Shown piece by piece: positions 34,897-43,847 of a stretch of DNA of 64,000 nt. The stretch spans positions 2,420,839 through 2,484,838 of the forward strand of contig NZ_KB890024.1 in assembly GCF_000372965.1 (NCBI RefSeq), given 5' to 3'. Source of the DNA: Hoeflea sp. 108. Lineage in GTDB: Bacteria > Pseudomonadota > Alphaproteobacteria > Rhizobiales > Rhizobiaceae. Within the stretch, counting starts at the first letter, position 1. Each line of letters starts with the position of its first letter. The translations under genes and the position numbers were made by a program. The notes beneath the pieces are model-generated. The model searched no databases. It was not told where the DNA came from and was given only the letters and a program-made list of their open reading frames with translations.

Positions 34897-35952
34897 TCAG
34901 GCCTCTCTGGCAAAGGTGTGTTCGGGTCCGAGCGGACGCGCAAAAACGCGGGCGGCGACGCGCTCGCGATGGAAGGCGGTCCCGCCCCACCAGTTGGTCA
35001 AGGCGATGCCGCGCTTGAGGAAGAAATGGACGTCCACCTCCCAGGAATAGCCCATGGCGCCATGCACCTGGATCGAGGTGCGGGCAGCGACATCGGCGGC
35101 ATCAGTGCAAGCGAGCTTGGCCTGCGAGATGCGCGCGCGGCTGTAGAGATCGCCCTGTTCCAACTGCGCGGCAGCCGCATGCAACACCGGGCGGGCGAAC
35201 TCGATCTTCACCTGGGCTGTCGCCAGATGGTGCTTGACCGCCTGGTAGGAGCCGATCGGCTTGCCGAACTGCTGGCGTTCCTTGGCATAGGCGACGCCGA
35301 GGTCTACACAGCGCTGGGCGATGCCCTGCATCTGGGCGGCGGCAAACAGCGCGCCACGGTCGAGCGCGGCTGCAAGAGGGACGCCAGCCTCATCGGCACC
35401 GGCGACCAGCGTTGCGTCGCTCGGCTCGAACTCGACCGTGAACAGTCGGCGGAACGGATCGACGCTCGCCTGCGCCACGAGCGTTGCCTTGGCGGTTTCG
35501 ACCAGATGCATGGCACCGTCGCGCACGACCAGCACTGCCTCGGCCGTATCGCCATCGGCGACGAACGGATTGGCCGGATGCGCCACCGTCACCGTCACTT
35601 CGCCAGCCAGCGCACGTTCAAGCAATGCGGCCACGCGGGCGTTTTCAGAGAAGGCAGCAAGCAGCGGCAGTGCCACGCCTGCATTCTCGACCAGCGGTTC
35701 CGGCAGCCCGGCGTAGCCACAGGCTTCAGCGATCTGCACGAAGTCGATCGCCGACAGGCCGAGCCCGCCCTTGCCTTCAGCCACCAGCGCGCCGGCGAGG
35801 CCCATCTCCACGATCTTGGCCCAACGCTCCTCATCGCGCGCAGCGCCGTCGCCCATCAGGCGTCGCAGATCGGCCGGCTGGCAGACGTCATTGAGCAGTT
35901 CGCGGACAACGTCAGCCGTCATCGTCTGTTCTTCGGAGAAACGGAAATCCAT
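34897..35952 (-). CDS. Acyl-CoA dehydrogenase-like subunit without catalytic Glu
   Basis: At 351 residues this is shorter than its neighbour. The family C-terminal segment reads GGTAFHRERVA where active enzymes have a GTSEI-type sequence, so the catalytic glutamate position is Phe. The FAD-contact HGAMGYSWEVD segment is kept. Such subunits are known from alpha2beta2 acyl-CoA dehydrogenases of mycobacterial steroid side-chain degradation, where only one subunit is catalytic. The active partner is encoded immediately upstream, 14 bp away. GGGGAGG supports the ATG at 35,952. Confidence 0.88.
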   Translation of the reverse strand: MDFRFSEEQTMTADVVRELLNDVCQPADLRRLMGDGAARDEERWAKIVEMGLAGALVAEGKGGLGLSAIDFVQIAEACGYAGLPEPLVENAGVALPLLAAFSENARVAALLERALAGEVTVTVAHPANPFVADGDTAEAVLVVRDGAMHLVETAKATLVAQASVDPFRRLFTVEFEPSDATLVAGADEAGVPLAAALDRGALFAAAQMQGIAQRCVDLGVAYAKERQQFGKPIGSYQAVKHHLATAQVKIEFARPVLHAAAAQLEQGDLYSRARISQAKLACTDAADVAARTSIQVHGAMGYSWEVDVHFFLKRGIALTNWWGGTAFHRERVAARVFARPLGPEHTFAREA

Positions 35953-35966
35953 CTTTTCGCCTCCCC

Positions 35967-37130
35967 TTACGCCCGCGGCAGCCCGAGCATGCGCTCGGCG
36001 ATGATGTTGCGCTGGATCTCATTCGAGCCGGCATAGATCGGCCCGGCCAACGAGAAGAAATAGCCGTCCAGCCAGCGGCCGATGTCGCCTGCCTCGGGTG
36101 CGCTGCGCAGCAGTTCCGCGCGCGCGCCCAGGATCGACAATGCCGCCTTGTGCATGGCGATGTCCATTTCCGACCAGAAGATCTTGTTGGTGCTGGCCTC
36201 GGCGCCGATATGGCCGCCAGCGGCGAGCCGCGACGCAGTGGCGTAGATCGACAACGCGTAGGCTTCCGCGTCCATCCAGGACTGCAGCACGGCTGCCTTG
36301 ACTGTCGGCTCGACCTCGGCCTCGTGTGCCTTGTAGAGTTCGACCAGCTTGCGCGCCGCCACCTGGAAGCGCGCCGGGCTGCGCAGCATCAAGCCACGCT
36401 CAAAGCCGGCCGTTGCCATGCAGATGTTCCAGCCCTCGCCCTCGCCGCCAAGGCGGTTGAAGGCGGGAACGCGGACGTCATCGAGGAAGATTTCGGCAAA
36501 ACCGGTCTCGCCGTCGATCTGCGGGATCGCCTGCACCCGCACACCGGAAGCGTTGAGCGGGAAGAAGATCAGCGACAGGCCCTTGTGGCGCTGCGAGGCC
36601 GGATCGGTGCGGAACAGGCCGAAAGCCCAGTCGGCGAACACAGCGCGCGACGACCAGATCTTGTGGCCCTTGAGCACATATTCGTCACCTTCCAGCACCG
36701 CCGTCGCGCGCACCGAAGCAAGATCGGAACCGGCCTGCGGCTCGGACCAGGCCTGCGCCCAGATCTCGTCGCCTGAGGCCATCGAGGTCAGGAAGCGCGC
36801 CTTCTGCTCATCCGTGCCATATTCCATCAGCGTTGGGCCGAGCAGGAAGATGCCGTTCTGGTTGACGCGCAGCGGCGCGCCGGCGCGATAATACTCTTCC
36901 TCGAAGATCAACCACTGGATCAGGTCGAGCCCGCGTCCGCCATAGCTCTCCGGCCAGGTCACCATGCCCCAGCGGCCTTCTGCCAGGACGCGTTCCCAGG
37001 CGCGATGCGCCTCAAAACCCTCGCGGCTGGCGTCGAAGGACGGCAGCGGCTTGCCGGGCACATGCTTCTCGAGCCAGGAGCGCACTTCCTGGCGGAAGGC
37101 CTGCTGCTCGTCGGTGTAATCAAGATCCAC
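35967..37130 (-). CDS. Acyl-CoA dehydrogenase, catalytic subunit
   Basis: This 387-residue acyl-CoA dehydrogenase has the AWSEPQAGSDLAS flavin-binding block near 126. Its C-terminal YAGSNEIQRNIIAERMLG block carries the conserved catalytic-type Glu. The start is a GTG at 37,130 (VDLDYTDEQQAFRQ), because the family N-terminus begins there and no ATG is available; the open frame continues to 37,697. It pairs with the Glu-less subunit downstream, and together they likely form a heteromeric dehydrogenase for a bulky or branched acyl-CoA. Confidence 0.9.
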   Translation of the reverse strand: MDLDYTDEQQAFRQEVRSWLEKHVPGKPLPSFDASREGFEAHRAWERVLAEGRWGMVTWPESYGGRGLDLIQWLIFEEEYYRAGAPLRVNQNGIFLLGPTLMEYGTDEQKARFLTSMASGDEIWAQAWSEPQAGSDLASVRATAVLEGDEYVLKGHKIWSSRAVFADWAFGLFRTDPASQRHKGLSLIFFPLNASGVRVQAIPQIDGETGFAEIFLDDVRVPAFNRLGGEGEGWNICMATAGFERGLMLRSPARFQVAARKLVELYKAHEAEVEPTVKAAVLQSWMDAEAYALSIYATASRLAAGGHIGAEASTNKIFWSEMDIAMHKAALSILGARAELLRSAPEAGDIGRWLDGYFFSLAGPIYAGSNEIQRNIIAERMLGLPRA

Positions 37131-37162
37131 GCTTGGAAATTCCCGTTGGTCAGCGGGCGGGC

Positions 37163-38059
37163 TCAGGCCTCGCCGGCCTGCTTCTTGTTGGCGGCGGCCA
37201 TGCTCTTTGCGTCCTGCCCGCCCAGCGTGTTGCCGGTGGTCAGGTCGTTCTGGGCATGGGCGAAATGATGCATATGGTAATGCGCGTCCATGGCGGTGCG
37301 CTTGCCGCGCAGGTCTTCGACATGATTGATCGCCTGCTTCGATAGCCAGAGGCCGAGGCGCGGGTACTGCGCCAGCTTTTCGGCCATGGCCCGGCCGGCG
37401 CCTTCCAGTTCGTCGCGGCTCACCACCTTGTTGACCATGCCGAACTGTTCGGCGCGTACCGCCGGCATACGTTCGCCCATCATCAGAAATTCCTTGGCGA
37501 CGCGCGGCGGCAGTTCGAAGGCATGCGCAAAATACTCGACGCCGGGAATGCCCATGCGCACCACCGGATCCTGGAAGAAGGCATCGTCGGTGGCAACGAT
37601 GAAGTCGCAGACCCAGGCAAGCATCAGCCCGCCGGCGATGCAGGCGCCCTGCACCAGCGCGATCGTCGGCTTGGGGATGTCGCGCCAGCGCCGGCACATG
37701 CCGAGATAGACCTCATGCTCCCTGGTGTAGAGCATTTCGGCCGCCGGCTTGTTGGTGTGGTCGGACCACATCAGGCGGCGGTCAAAGGTCTTGTTGACGT
37801 CCCGTCCCGGCGTGCCGATGTCGTGGCCGGCCGAAAAATGCTTGCCCGCGCCGCGCAGGATGATGACCTTCACCGCGTCATCGTCGACGGCGCGCTTGAA
37901 GGCGTCGTCGAGTGCATAGGTCATCTGCGAGTTCTGGGCATTGTTGAACGTCGGGCGGTTCATCGTCACCCAGGCGATGGGCCCCTCGGTTTCGTAGAGA
38001 ACCGGCTCGCCCGTCTCATAGGTGATGTCTGCCGTACGCGGCTCAACCAGATCGCTCAT
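37163..38059 (-). CDS. Enoyl-CoA hydratase/isomerase family protein
   Basis: This 298-residue crotonase-fold protein has oxyanion-hole segments KHFSAGHDIGTPGRD near 80 and QGACIAGGLMLAWVCD near 135. It is longer than standard hydratases because of an insertion near residues 95-120 and a C-terminal His-rich helix (AHYHMHHFAHA). The usual second glutamate is not obvious in DPVVRMGIPGVEYFAH, so isomerase, hydrolase or retro-Claisen activity must be kept open (EchA20 of the HIP pathway is such a hydrolase). The ATG at 38,059 is preferred over a TTG at 38,080. It is the first gene of the six-gene set B operon. Confidence 0.88.
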   Translation of the reverse strand: MSDLVEPRTADITYETGEPVLYETEGPIAWVTMNRPTFNNAQNSQMTYALDDAFKRAVDDDAVKVIILRGAGKHFSAGHDIGTPGRDVNKTFDRRLMWSDHTNKPAAEMLYTREHEVYLGMCRRWRDIPKPTIALVQGACIAGGLMLAWVCDFIVATDDAFFQDPVVRMGIPGVEYFAHAFELPPRVAKEFLMMGERMPAVRAEQFGMVNKVVSRDELEGAGRAMAEKLAQYPRLGLWLSKQAINHVEDLRGKRTAMDAHYHMHHFAHAQNDLTTGNTLGGQDAKSMAAANKKQAGEA

Positions 38060-38127
38060 ATCAAGGGTTTCCGCTGACAATTCAACTTGGTAGCTGACGG
38101 GAAACTACGTTCCCCGCCAAGGGGCGC

Positions 38128-38147
38128 AATCGTCCAAAGAGACTAAC
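38128..38147 (-). promoter_or_regulatory. Regulon operator site 12 (set B operon)
   Basis: Read toward the hydratase, the site is GTTAGTCTCTTTGGACGATT, 68 bp before the ATG. Only the last base departs from the consensus. Confidence 0.68.
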
Positions 38148-38189
38148 GCGTGGCCAACTTTGTGCGCCGCACAATCATTTGCCGCACGA

Positions 38190-39134
38190 TCACTGGCAGA
38201 TCGTGTCGATCTCGGCGAGCTCAACCGCAGTCAGCTTCCACGATGCCGCTGCCGCATTGGCCACAACCTGCTCCGCACGGGTGGCGCCTGCAATCACGCT
38301 GGACACGATCGGCTGGCAGGCCAACCAGGAGAACGCCAGCTCGAGGATGGTGCGCCCGCGGGCCTCGCTGAAGCCGATCAGCTTCTCCACCTTGTCGAGA
38401 TTGGCATCGGTCAGGCCGGCCTTGAAATAAGCCATGTTCATGCGCGTGTCCTCTGGCAGCGCCTGGCCCTTGCGGTACTTGCCGGTCAAAAGGCCGCTCG
38501 CCAGCGGGAAATAGGGCAACAGCGTCATGCCGGTGCGGCGCATTGCCGGGAACAGTTCGGTTTCTGCCTTGCGCGAGATCAGGTTGTACTCGGCCTGGGT
38601 GGACTGCAGGCCGTGCAGATTGTGGTGGCGCGAGGTCCAGCTGGCATCGACCAGCATCCAAGCCGGCAGGTTCGAGCAACCGAGATAACGCACCTTGCCC
38701 TGTTTCACGAGATCGTCCAACGCTCTCAGCGTCTCTTCGATCGGCGTCTGCGGATCCGGGAAATGATACTGGTAGAGGTCGATGTAATCGGTCTTGAGCC
38801 GGCGCAGGCTGTCCTCGACAGCGCCCATGATGTAACCGCGCGAGCCGTTGTAGCGATTGCTCTTTTCACGATTGAGCGGCGAGGCAAACTTGGTCGCCAG
38901 CACCACATCCTTGCGCCGGTCGCCCAGCACTTCGCCCAGCGTGATCTCCGATCCGCCATTGACGCCGTAGGAATCCGAGGTGTCGAGCAGCGTGATGCCG
39001 GCATCGAGCGCCGCATGCACCACCTTGCGGGCCCCCTCGGTGTCGAGGCTCTTGATCATGCCGCCGAAGTTGTTGCAGCCGAGACCGACAACTGAAACTT
39101 CAAGGCCCGTACGGCCGAGAACGCGCTTTTCCAT
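38190..39134 (-). CDS. Aldo/keto reductase
   Basis: This 314-residue TIM-barrel aldo/keto reductase has the full tetrad Asp51, Tyr56 (DTSDSYG), Lys82 (ATKF) and His124 (YQYHF). The C-terminal cofactor-binding loop SSVIAGATRAEQV is present. It is the last gene of transporter operon 2, 55 bp after the GMC oxidoreductase. It may interconvert the aldehyde or ketone produced by that enzyme with its alcohol. Confidence 0.9.
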   Translation of the reverse strand: MEKRVLGRTGLEVSVVGLGCNNFGGMIKSLDTEGARKVVHAALDAGITLLDTSDSYGVNGGSEITLGEVLGDRRKDVVLATKFASPLNREKSNRYNGSRGYIMGAVEDSLRRLKTDYIDLYQYHFPDPQTPIEETLRALDDLVKQGKVRYLGCSNLPAWMLVDASWTSRHHNLHGLQSTQAEYNLISRKAETELFPAMRRTGMTLLPYFPLASGLLTGKYRKGQALPEDTRMNMAYFKAGLTDANLDKVEKLIGFSEARGRTILELAFSWLACQPIVSSVIAGATRAEQVVANAAAASWKLTAVELAEIDTICQ

Positions 39135-39189
39135 CTCGTCTACTCCATCATGTCCATTCGATAAATATCGTAATTCGTTGGCAAACTGC

Positions 39190-40803
39190 CTAGGCCGTCA
39201 TCTTGATCATGTCGGCAGCCTTCTCAGCGATCATCACGGTCGCAGCATAAGTGTTGCCATTGACCAGAACGGGCATGATCGACGCATCGGCCACGCGCAG
39301 CCTTTCGACCCCACGCACCCGCAACTGCGGATCGACCACCGAGTCGGCATCCGCGCCCATCCGGCAGGTGCCGGCGGCATGGTAGTGCGTCACCGCCGTC
39401 GCCAGTATGTCCTCGGCGATGTCGTCGAGCGAGCGGATCGGCCGCACCGGCAGCAACTCCTTGTCCAGCACATTGCGCAATGCCGGCTGGTTGACGATCG
39501 CACGGGTCCGGTCGGCTCCTTCTGCAAGGATCCTGAGGTCGCGCGGATCGGAGAAATAGTTCGGCGAGATCGCCGCATGCGCCATCGGATCGGCCGACTT
39601 CAGCGTCACCTCCCCACGGCTGTAAGGCGAACCGTGGTTCAGCAGCAGCGTGAAACCATGCTCCCGTGGCAGGATGCCAAGCACGCCCGGCCCTCGACGG
39701 ATCACGGTTGCCGGCGCCATGCAGACCTGGATCTCGCTGCCAGGATCGCCTTCGATGGCGTGGAAATAGCCTGATGTCGGGAACAGTCCCCGGCTCAACA
39801 CGCCTCGTCGCTGCAACACATATTGAGCGCCAGCCTTCAGCGCGCCCCACGGTTTGACGTGATTGTAGGCGCTGACCGGCTTGGTCGTCGTGTACATCAG
39901 CCGGTACATCGGGTGGTTCTGCAGGTTCTGACCGACCTCGGGCCTGTCCGCGTTTACCTTGATGCCGAGACGCTGCAGGCTGCCCGCCTCGCCCACGCCC
40001 GAAAGCATCAGCAATTGCGGCGAATTGACCGCGCCGCCGCTGAGGATCACCTCCTTGACCGCGCGCGCCACGCGTGACCGCCCCTCATGGGCGAACACCA
40101 CGCCAGTCGCGCCCCCTGCCTCGATCACCACCCGCTTTACTGGCGCATTGACGATCAGCGTCAAGTTCGGACGCTTCAACGCCGGATGCAGGAAGGCCGC
40201 AGCCGTGCTTGAGCGCTTGCCCTTGCCGATCGTCAGGTCGACATGACCGAAGGCCTCAGCCGCATCCTTGTTGAGGTCATCGGTCAACGGCAGGCATTCC
40301 CCGGCCGCCGCGTCGAGGAACATGTCGCAGACGGGTGCCGTGCCCTGCCCCTTCGACACCTGCATAGGCCCGCTGCCGCCATGAATGTCGTTGGCGCCGC
40401 GCTCGTTGGTCTCCGATTTCTTGAAATAGGGCAGGACATCGTCATAGCCCCAGCCATCGTTGCCGAGCGCCTTCCAGTTGTCATAGTCGCGGCGGTGGCC
40501 GCGCATATACATCATGCCATTGATCGAGCTCGAGCCGCCGACAAGCTTGCCCTGCGCCCAGTAGAGCTTGCGTCCACCCAATGCCTCCACCGGTTCGCTC
40601 TCGTAGCTCCAGTTGTAGGCCGGATGCGTGCCGGTCACGACATTGGCGCCGGGGATGCGGATGAGCATGCCCTTGTCCAGCCCGCCGGCCTCGATGACGG
40701 CAACCCGCACATTGGGGTTCTCTGAAAGCCGGGCGGCAAGCACGCAGCCGGCGGCGCCCGCGCCGACGACCACATAGTCGAACTCGAGGTCGCTGAAGGT
40801 CAC
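39190..40803 (-). CDS. GMC-family FAD oxidoreductase 2
   Basis: This 537-residue GMC flavoprotein has GAGAAG near 13-18, signature 1 GKLVGGSSSINGM, signature 2 GAVNSPQLLMLSGVG, and the active pair His475 (HYHAAGTCRMG) and Asn517 (VNGNTY). The start is a GTG at 40,803 overlapping the thioesterase stop (GTGA); the frame is open to 41,031. It oxidises an alcohol using FAD. It is distinct from GMC 1 at 19.7 kb, so the pathway may involve two alcohols or two stereoisomers. Confidence 0.9.
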   Translation of the reverse strand: MTFSDLEFDYVVVGAGAAGCVLAARLSENPNVRVAVIEAGGLDKGMLIRIPGANVVTGTHPAYNWSYESEPVEALGGRKLYWAQGKLVGGSSSINGMMYMRGHRRDYDNWKALGNDGWGYDDVLPYFKKSETNERGANDIHGGSGPMQVSKGQGTAPVCDMFLDAAAGECLPLTDDLNKDAAEAFGHVDLTIGKGKRSSTAAAFLHPALKRPNLTLIVNAPVKRVVIEAGGATGVVFAHEGRSRVARAVKEVILSGGAVNSPQLLMLSGVGEAGSLQRLGIKVNADRPEVGQNLQNHPMYRLMYTTTKPVSAYNHVKPWGALKAGAQYVLQRRGVLSRGLFPTSGYFHAIEGDPGSEIQVCMAPATVIRRGPGVLGILPREHGFTLLLNHGSPYSRGEVTLKSADPMAHAAISPNYFSDPRDLRILAEGADRTRAIVNQPALRNVLDKELLPVRPIRSLDDIAEDILATAVTHYHAAGTCRMGADADSVVDPQLRVRGVERLRVADASIMPVLVNGNTYAATVMIAEKAADMIKMTA

Positions 40804-41342
40804 GTCCGTTTCCTGAAATCGCGTCGCGCTACGCCAACAGGCCAAGGCAGGCGCGCATGCTCCTGGGCGAGCCTCGTCAGAGGGTCGGCGACGGCAGCCT
40901 CGACGATCCTGGCCGCCTTGCGCAGGCGCAGGTCGACATGGATCGACAGGCCTTCCACCGTTGCCGCGCGGTAGTTCTGGTCGATGTTCCACAACTCGTG
41001 AAAATGGTGGACGCGCTTTAGGTCGGTCCACAGAACGAGGCTGCGGGCTTCCAGCTTTGCATCAGGCATCAGTTCGCGTTCGTAACGAACGCTCTTTTCA
41101 AGCCGGAAGAAGCTGTAGCTGGTGCGTCTGATATAGTCGTCATGGATGCCGAAGACCTCGAACAGATCGCTTTCGGCGATGTCGAAGACGCGGTCGTACC
41201 AGGAGACGTTCATGTGCCGGTTGACGTCGAGCCAGTGCGGCTCGACCTGCCCTCGGTAGCTGATATAGGGGCGCGGCCCGCTGTCGGGGTCTCCGGCATT
41301 CGCGCCCAAAACCGCGTCCCTGACCGCGCCTTCGTCGTTCAT
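40800..41342 (-). CDS. Hotdog-fold thioesterase-like protein
   Basis: This 180-residue protein of the 4-hydroxybenzoyl-CoA thioesterase superfamily has the hallmark VEPHWLDVNRHMNVSWYDRVFD segment near 35-55, with the Asp/Asn pair, and a VRYERELMPDAKLEARS strand. It also resembles the C-terminal domain of carnitine dehydrogenase fusions. It lies 6 bp after the LivF gene and overlaps the GMC gene start. Release of an acid from its CoA ester is likely. Confidence 0.82.
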   Translation of the reverse strand: MNDEGAVRDAVLGANAGDPDSGPRPYISYRGQVEPHWLDVNRHMNVSWYDRVFDIAESDLFEVFGIHDDYIRRTSYSFFRLEKSVRYERELMPDAKLEARSLVLWTDLKRVHHFHELWNIDQNYRAATVEGLSIHVDLRLRKAARIVEAAVADPLTRLAQEHARLPWPVGVARRDFRKRT

Positions 41343-41348
41343 CAACTC

Positions 41349-42050
41349 TTACTCCGCGGCCACCGGAGCGTTCAGCTTCTCGTCCAGTTCGGACGCGAGG
41401 CAGGAGAACTTCACCTGGCCGCGCTCGATGATCATGGCACGATCGGCATAGGGAGCGGTCACAGCGAGATGCTGCTCGACGATGACCACTGCCGTGCCCG
41501 TTTGCGCCCATCGGCGCAGGAAGGCGAGGATCGGCGGCAGCAGCGCCTGGGCAAGGCCCATCGACGGCTCGTCGCAGAGCAGCACCTTGGGCTGGGCGAT
41601 GAAGGCCTGCCCCAGCGCCAGCATCTGCTGCTGGCCGCCCGAGAGATCGCGGGCGTAGAGCTTCTGCTTTTCCTTCAGGATCGGGAAGACAGAATAGATC
41701 TCCTCGACCGCGTTGTTGAAGCCGGCGCGGTCGCCGCGGCGTGCCGCAGCCCCCATGCGCAGATTGTCGAAGACGCTGAGCTCTGGAAATACGCGGTGCC
41801 CGTCAAGCACCAGGCGCAGGCCCGACTGCGCGATTTTTTCTGGGGCCTGACCGCCGATCGCTTTGCCGTCGAGCAGGATCTCGCCGCTGTCAGGCTTGTT
41901 GAAGCCTGCGATCGCGCGCATCAGCGTCGACTTGCCAGCGCCGTTCTCTCCGCCGATGAGCAAGATTTCGCCGGCCTTGGCCGTCAGCGACACCTCACGC
42001 AGCACCGGGATGGTGCCATAGCCTGCAACCAGATTCTTGACCTCAAGCAT
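41349..42050 (-). CDS. LivF-like ABC ATPase (transporter 2)
   Basis: This 233-residue ATPase has a slightly unusual Walker A GGENGAGKST (normally GPNGAGKT), signature DLSGGQQQML and Walker B LLCDEPSMGLA. The ATG at 42,050 overlaps the end of the fused LivM-LivG gene by 8 bp. It works with the fused LivM-LivG protein and LivH. No binding protein is in this operon, so it must use binding protein 1, 2 or 3. Confidence 0.92.
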   Translation of the reverse strand: MLEVKNLVAGYGTIPVLREVSLTAKAGEILLIGGENGAGKSTLMRAIAGFNKPDSGEILLDGKAIGGQAPEKIAQSGLRLVLDGHRVFPELSVFDNLRMGAAARRGDRAGFNNAVEEIYSVFPILKEKQKLYARDLSGGQQQMLALGQAFIAQPKVLLCDEPSMGLAQALLPPILAFLRRWAQTGTAVVIVEQHLAVTAPYADRAMIIERGQVKFSCLASELDEKLNAPVAAE

Positions 42051-43845
42051 GGCGCGACCCCACGAACATATGCTGCACCGCCGGGTCCTTGGCGACCACG
42101 TCCGGCTTGCCAGATGAAACCACCCGGCCCTGCTCCAGCACCGTGATGGTGTCGGCAATGCCCCAAACCAGGTCGAGATCGTGCTCGACCAGGATGACGG
42201 TCTTCCCCATCTGGCGGCTCAGGAATTTGACGAGATTGGCGAAGTTGGTGCGCTCGCTTTGCGACAGGCCGGCGGCCGGCTCGTCGAACAGCACGATGGT
42301 CGCCTCCTTCAGCACCGTGCGCATTACCTCCACCAGGCGGCGCTGGCCGTGCGAGAGCAGGTTGGCGCTGTCCTGGCCGAAGCTTTCCTCCATCGCCTTG
42401 GCGAGTGCGGTGACATCGGCGCTGGCCGGACCGACGCGGGCGTCCATGCCGATCTTCAGATTGTCCCACAAGGACAGTTGGCTGAAGATGCGCGGCGCCT
42501 GGAAGGTGCGGCCGAGGCTCATATTGGCGATGCGGTCGGCGGCCATGTTGGTGGCGTCGACGCCATTGATCATGAACGAGCCGGTGTTCAGGCGCGACAG
42601 GCCGCTCAGCACGTTGAGCAGGCTGGTCTTGCCGGAGCCGTTGGCGCCGATCAGGCCGTGCACCTCGCCCTTGCGGACCTTGAGGTCGACGGCACTGACA
42701 GCCACCACCTCACCGAACTTCTTGGTGCCGTTGCGCACTTCGACCGCGATCTCCTCGCTTGGCTCGCGCACCGTCTTGCCGGCCTGCAGGTCGGCAAGAA
42801 AGCCGTCGATGCGGAAGGCCTGCTCGCCACCACCTGATTGTTTGCGCTTGGCGCGCAGCCGCTCGACGGAGCCGACGATGCCATCTGGGAAGGCCATGAC
42901 GGCGAGAAGCGTCAGGCAGCCATACATCAAGAGACGATATTCGACGAAACCGGCCAGCAGGATGTTCGGCAGGATGTAGACGATCCAGATGCCGATGATG
43001 GGACCGAGCATCTGGCCGCGTCCGCCGACGACGACGGCGAAGAAGAAGACGAAGGATAGCTCGATGTTGAAGCCTTGCGGGCTGACGAAGGCAACAGTCG
43101 GCAAGTAGAGGATGCCGCAGATGCCGGTGCCGATAGAGGCGATGATGAAGGCCGTGAAGCGCATCACGCCCGGCTTGATGCCGAGAGAACGCGCCGCCTC
43201 CGGGCTGAGTGCTGCCACGAACATGCTGCGGCCGAGCTTCGAGCGGCGGATCAGGTAATGCGAGGCAAGCGCGATCATCGGGAACACGGCGACCGCAATC
43301 GCCAGCGGCGACATGCCGAAGACCAGAGGGTTGGTGAGCGCCGGAACCGTGACGCTGATGCCGTTGATGCCGTTGGTCCACTTGTCGAGCGTCACCAGAA
43401 GCTGCGGGAAGACGATTGCCGCGCTCATGGTGACGAAGCCGAGATGGAAGCCCTGCACGCGCAGCGCCGGCAAGGCAAACAGCAGGCCGCCGAGAATGGC
43501 GGCGACGATGCCGCCCATCGAGGCGCCGCCAAACGACCAGCCATGCAGGCCGTAGAGGATCGCCGCGACATAGGCGGCAAGGCCGAGGATTGCGCCCTGG
43601 CCGAACGACTTCTGGCCGGCATCGACGAACAGCATGTTCTGGAAGATGGCCGCGGCGATGTAGATGTTCACCAGCTGGAACGTGTGAATCCAGTAGGAAT
43701 TGCCGGCGATGACGGGCCCGAACCCGGTGATGGCGATCAGCGCCACGCCGATCCAGACCTGCGTCAGGTCGGAGTTGAAGCGGCCTTTCGGCTTGGTCTC
43801 GGCCATGGAAACGGGTCCGGTTTGTATGCTTGTGGCTATCTGCAT
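42043..43845 (-). CDS. Fused LivM permease-LivG ATPase
   Basis: This 600-residue fusion has residues about 20-320 as a LivM-type permease (YIAAAIFQNMLFVDAGQKSFGQGA; ALSPEAARSLGIKPG; GGRGQMLGP). Residues about 350-600 are a LivG-type ATPase with Walker A GANGSGKTS, LGRTFQAPRIFSQLS, signature LLSHGQRRLVEV and Walker B VLFDEPAAGLS. Permease-ATPase fusions of this kind occur sporadically in Liv systems. Start alternatives are a GTG at 43,851, overlapping the LivH stop, and the ATG at 43,845 used here. Confidence 0.9.
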   Translation of the reverse strand: MQIATSIQTGPVSMAETKPKGRFNSDLTQVWIGVALIAITGFGPVIAGNSYWIHTFQLVNIYIAAAIFQNMLFVDAGQKSFGQGAILGLAAYVAAILYGLHGWSFGGASMGGIVAAILGGLLFALPALRVQGFHLGFVTMSAAIVFPQLLVTLDKWTNGINGISVTVPALTNPLVFGMSPLAIAVAVFPMIALASHYLIRRSKLGRSMFVAALSPEAARSLGIKPGVMRFTAFIIASIGTGICGILYLPTVAFVSPQGFNIELSFVFFFAVVVGGRGQMLGPIIGIWIVYILPNILLAGFVEYRLLMYGCLTLLAVMAFPDGIVGSVERLRAKRKQSGGGEQAFRIDGFLADLQAGKTVREPSEEIAVEVRNGTKKFGEVVAVSAVDLKVRKGEVHGLIGANGSGKTSLLNVLSGLSRLNTGSFMINGVDATNMAADRIANMSLGRTFQAPRIFSQLSLWDNLKIGMDARVGPASADVTALAKAMEESFGQDSANLLSHGQRRLVEVMRTVLKEATIVLFDEPAAGLSQSERTNFANLVKFLSRQMGKTVILVEHDLDLVWGIADTITVLEQGRVVSSGKPDVVAKDPAVQHMFVGSRHA

Positions 43846-43847
43846 GG

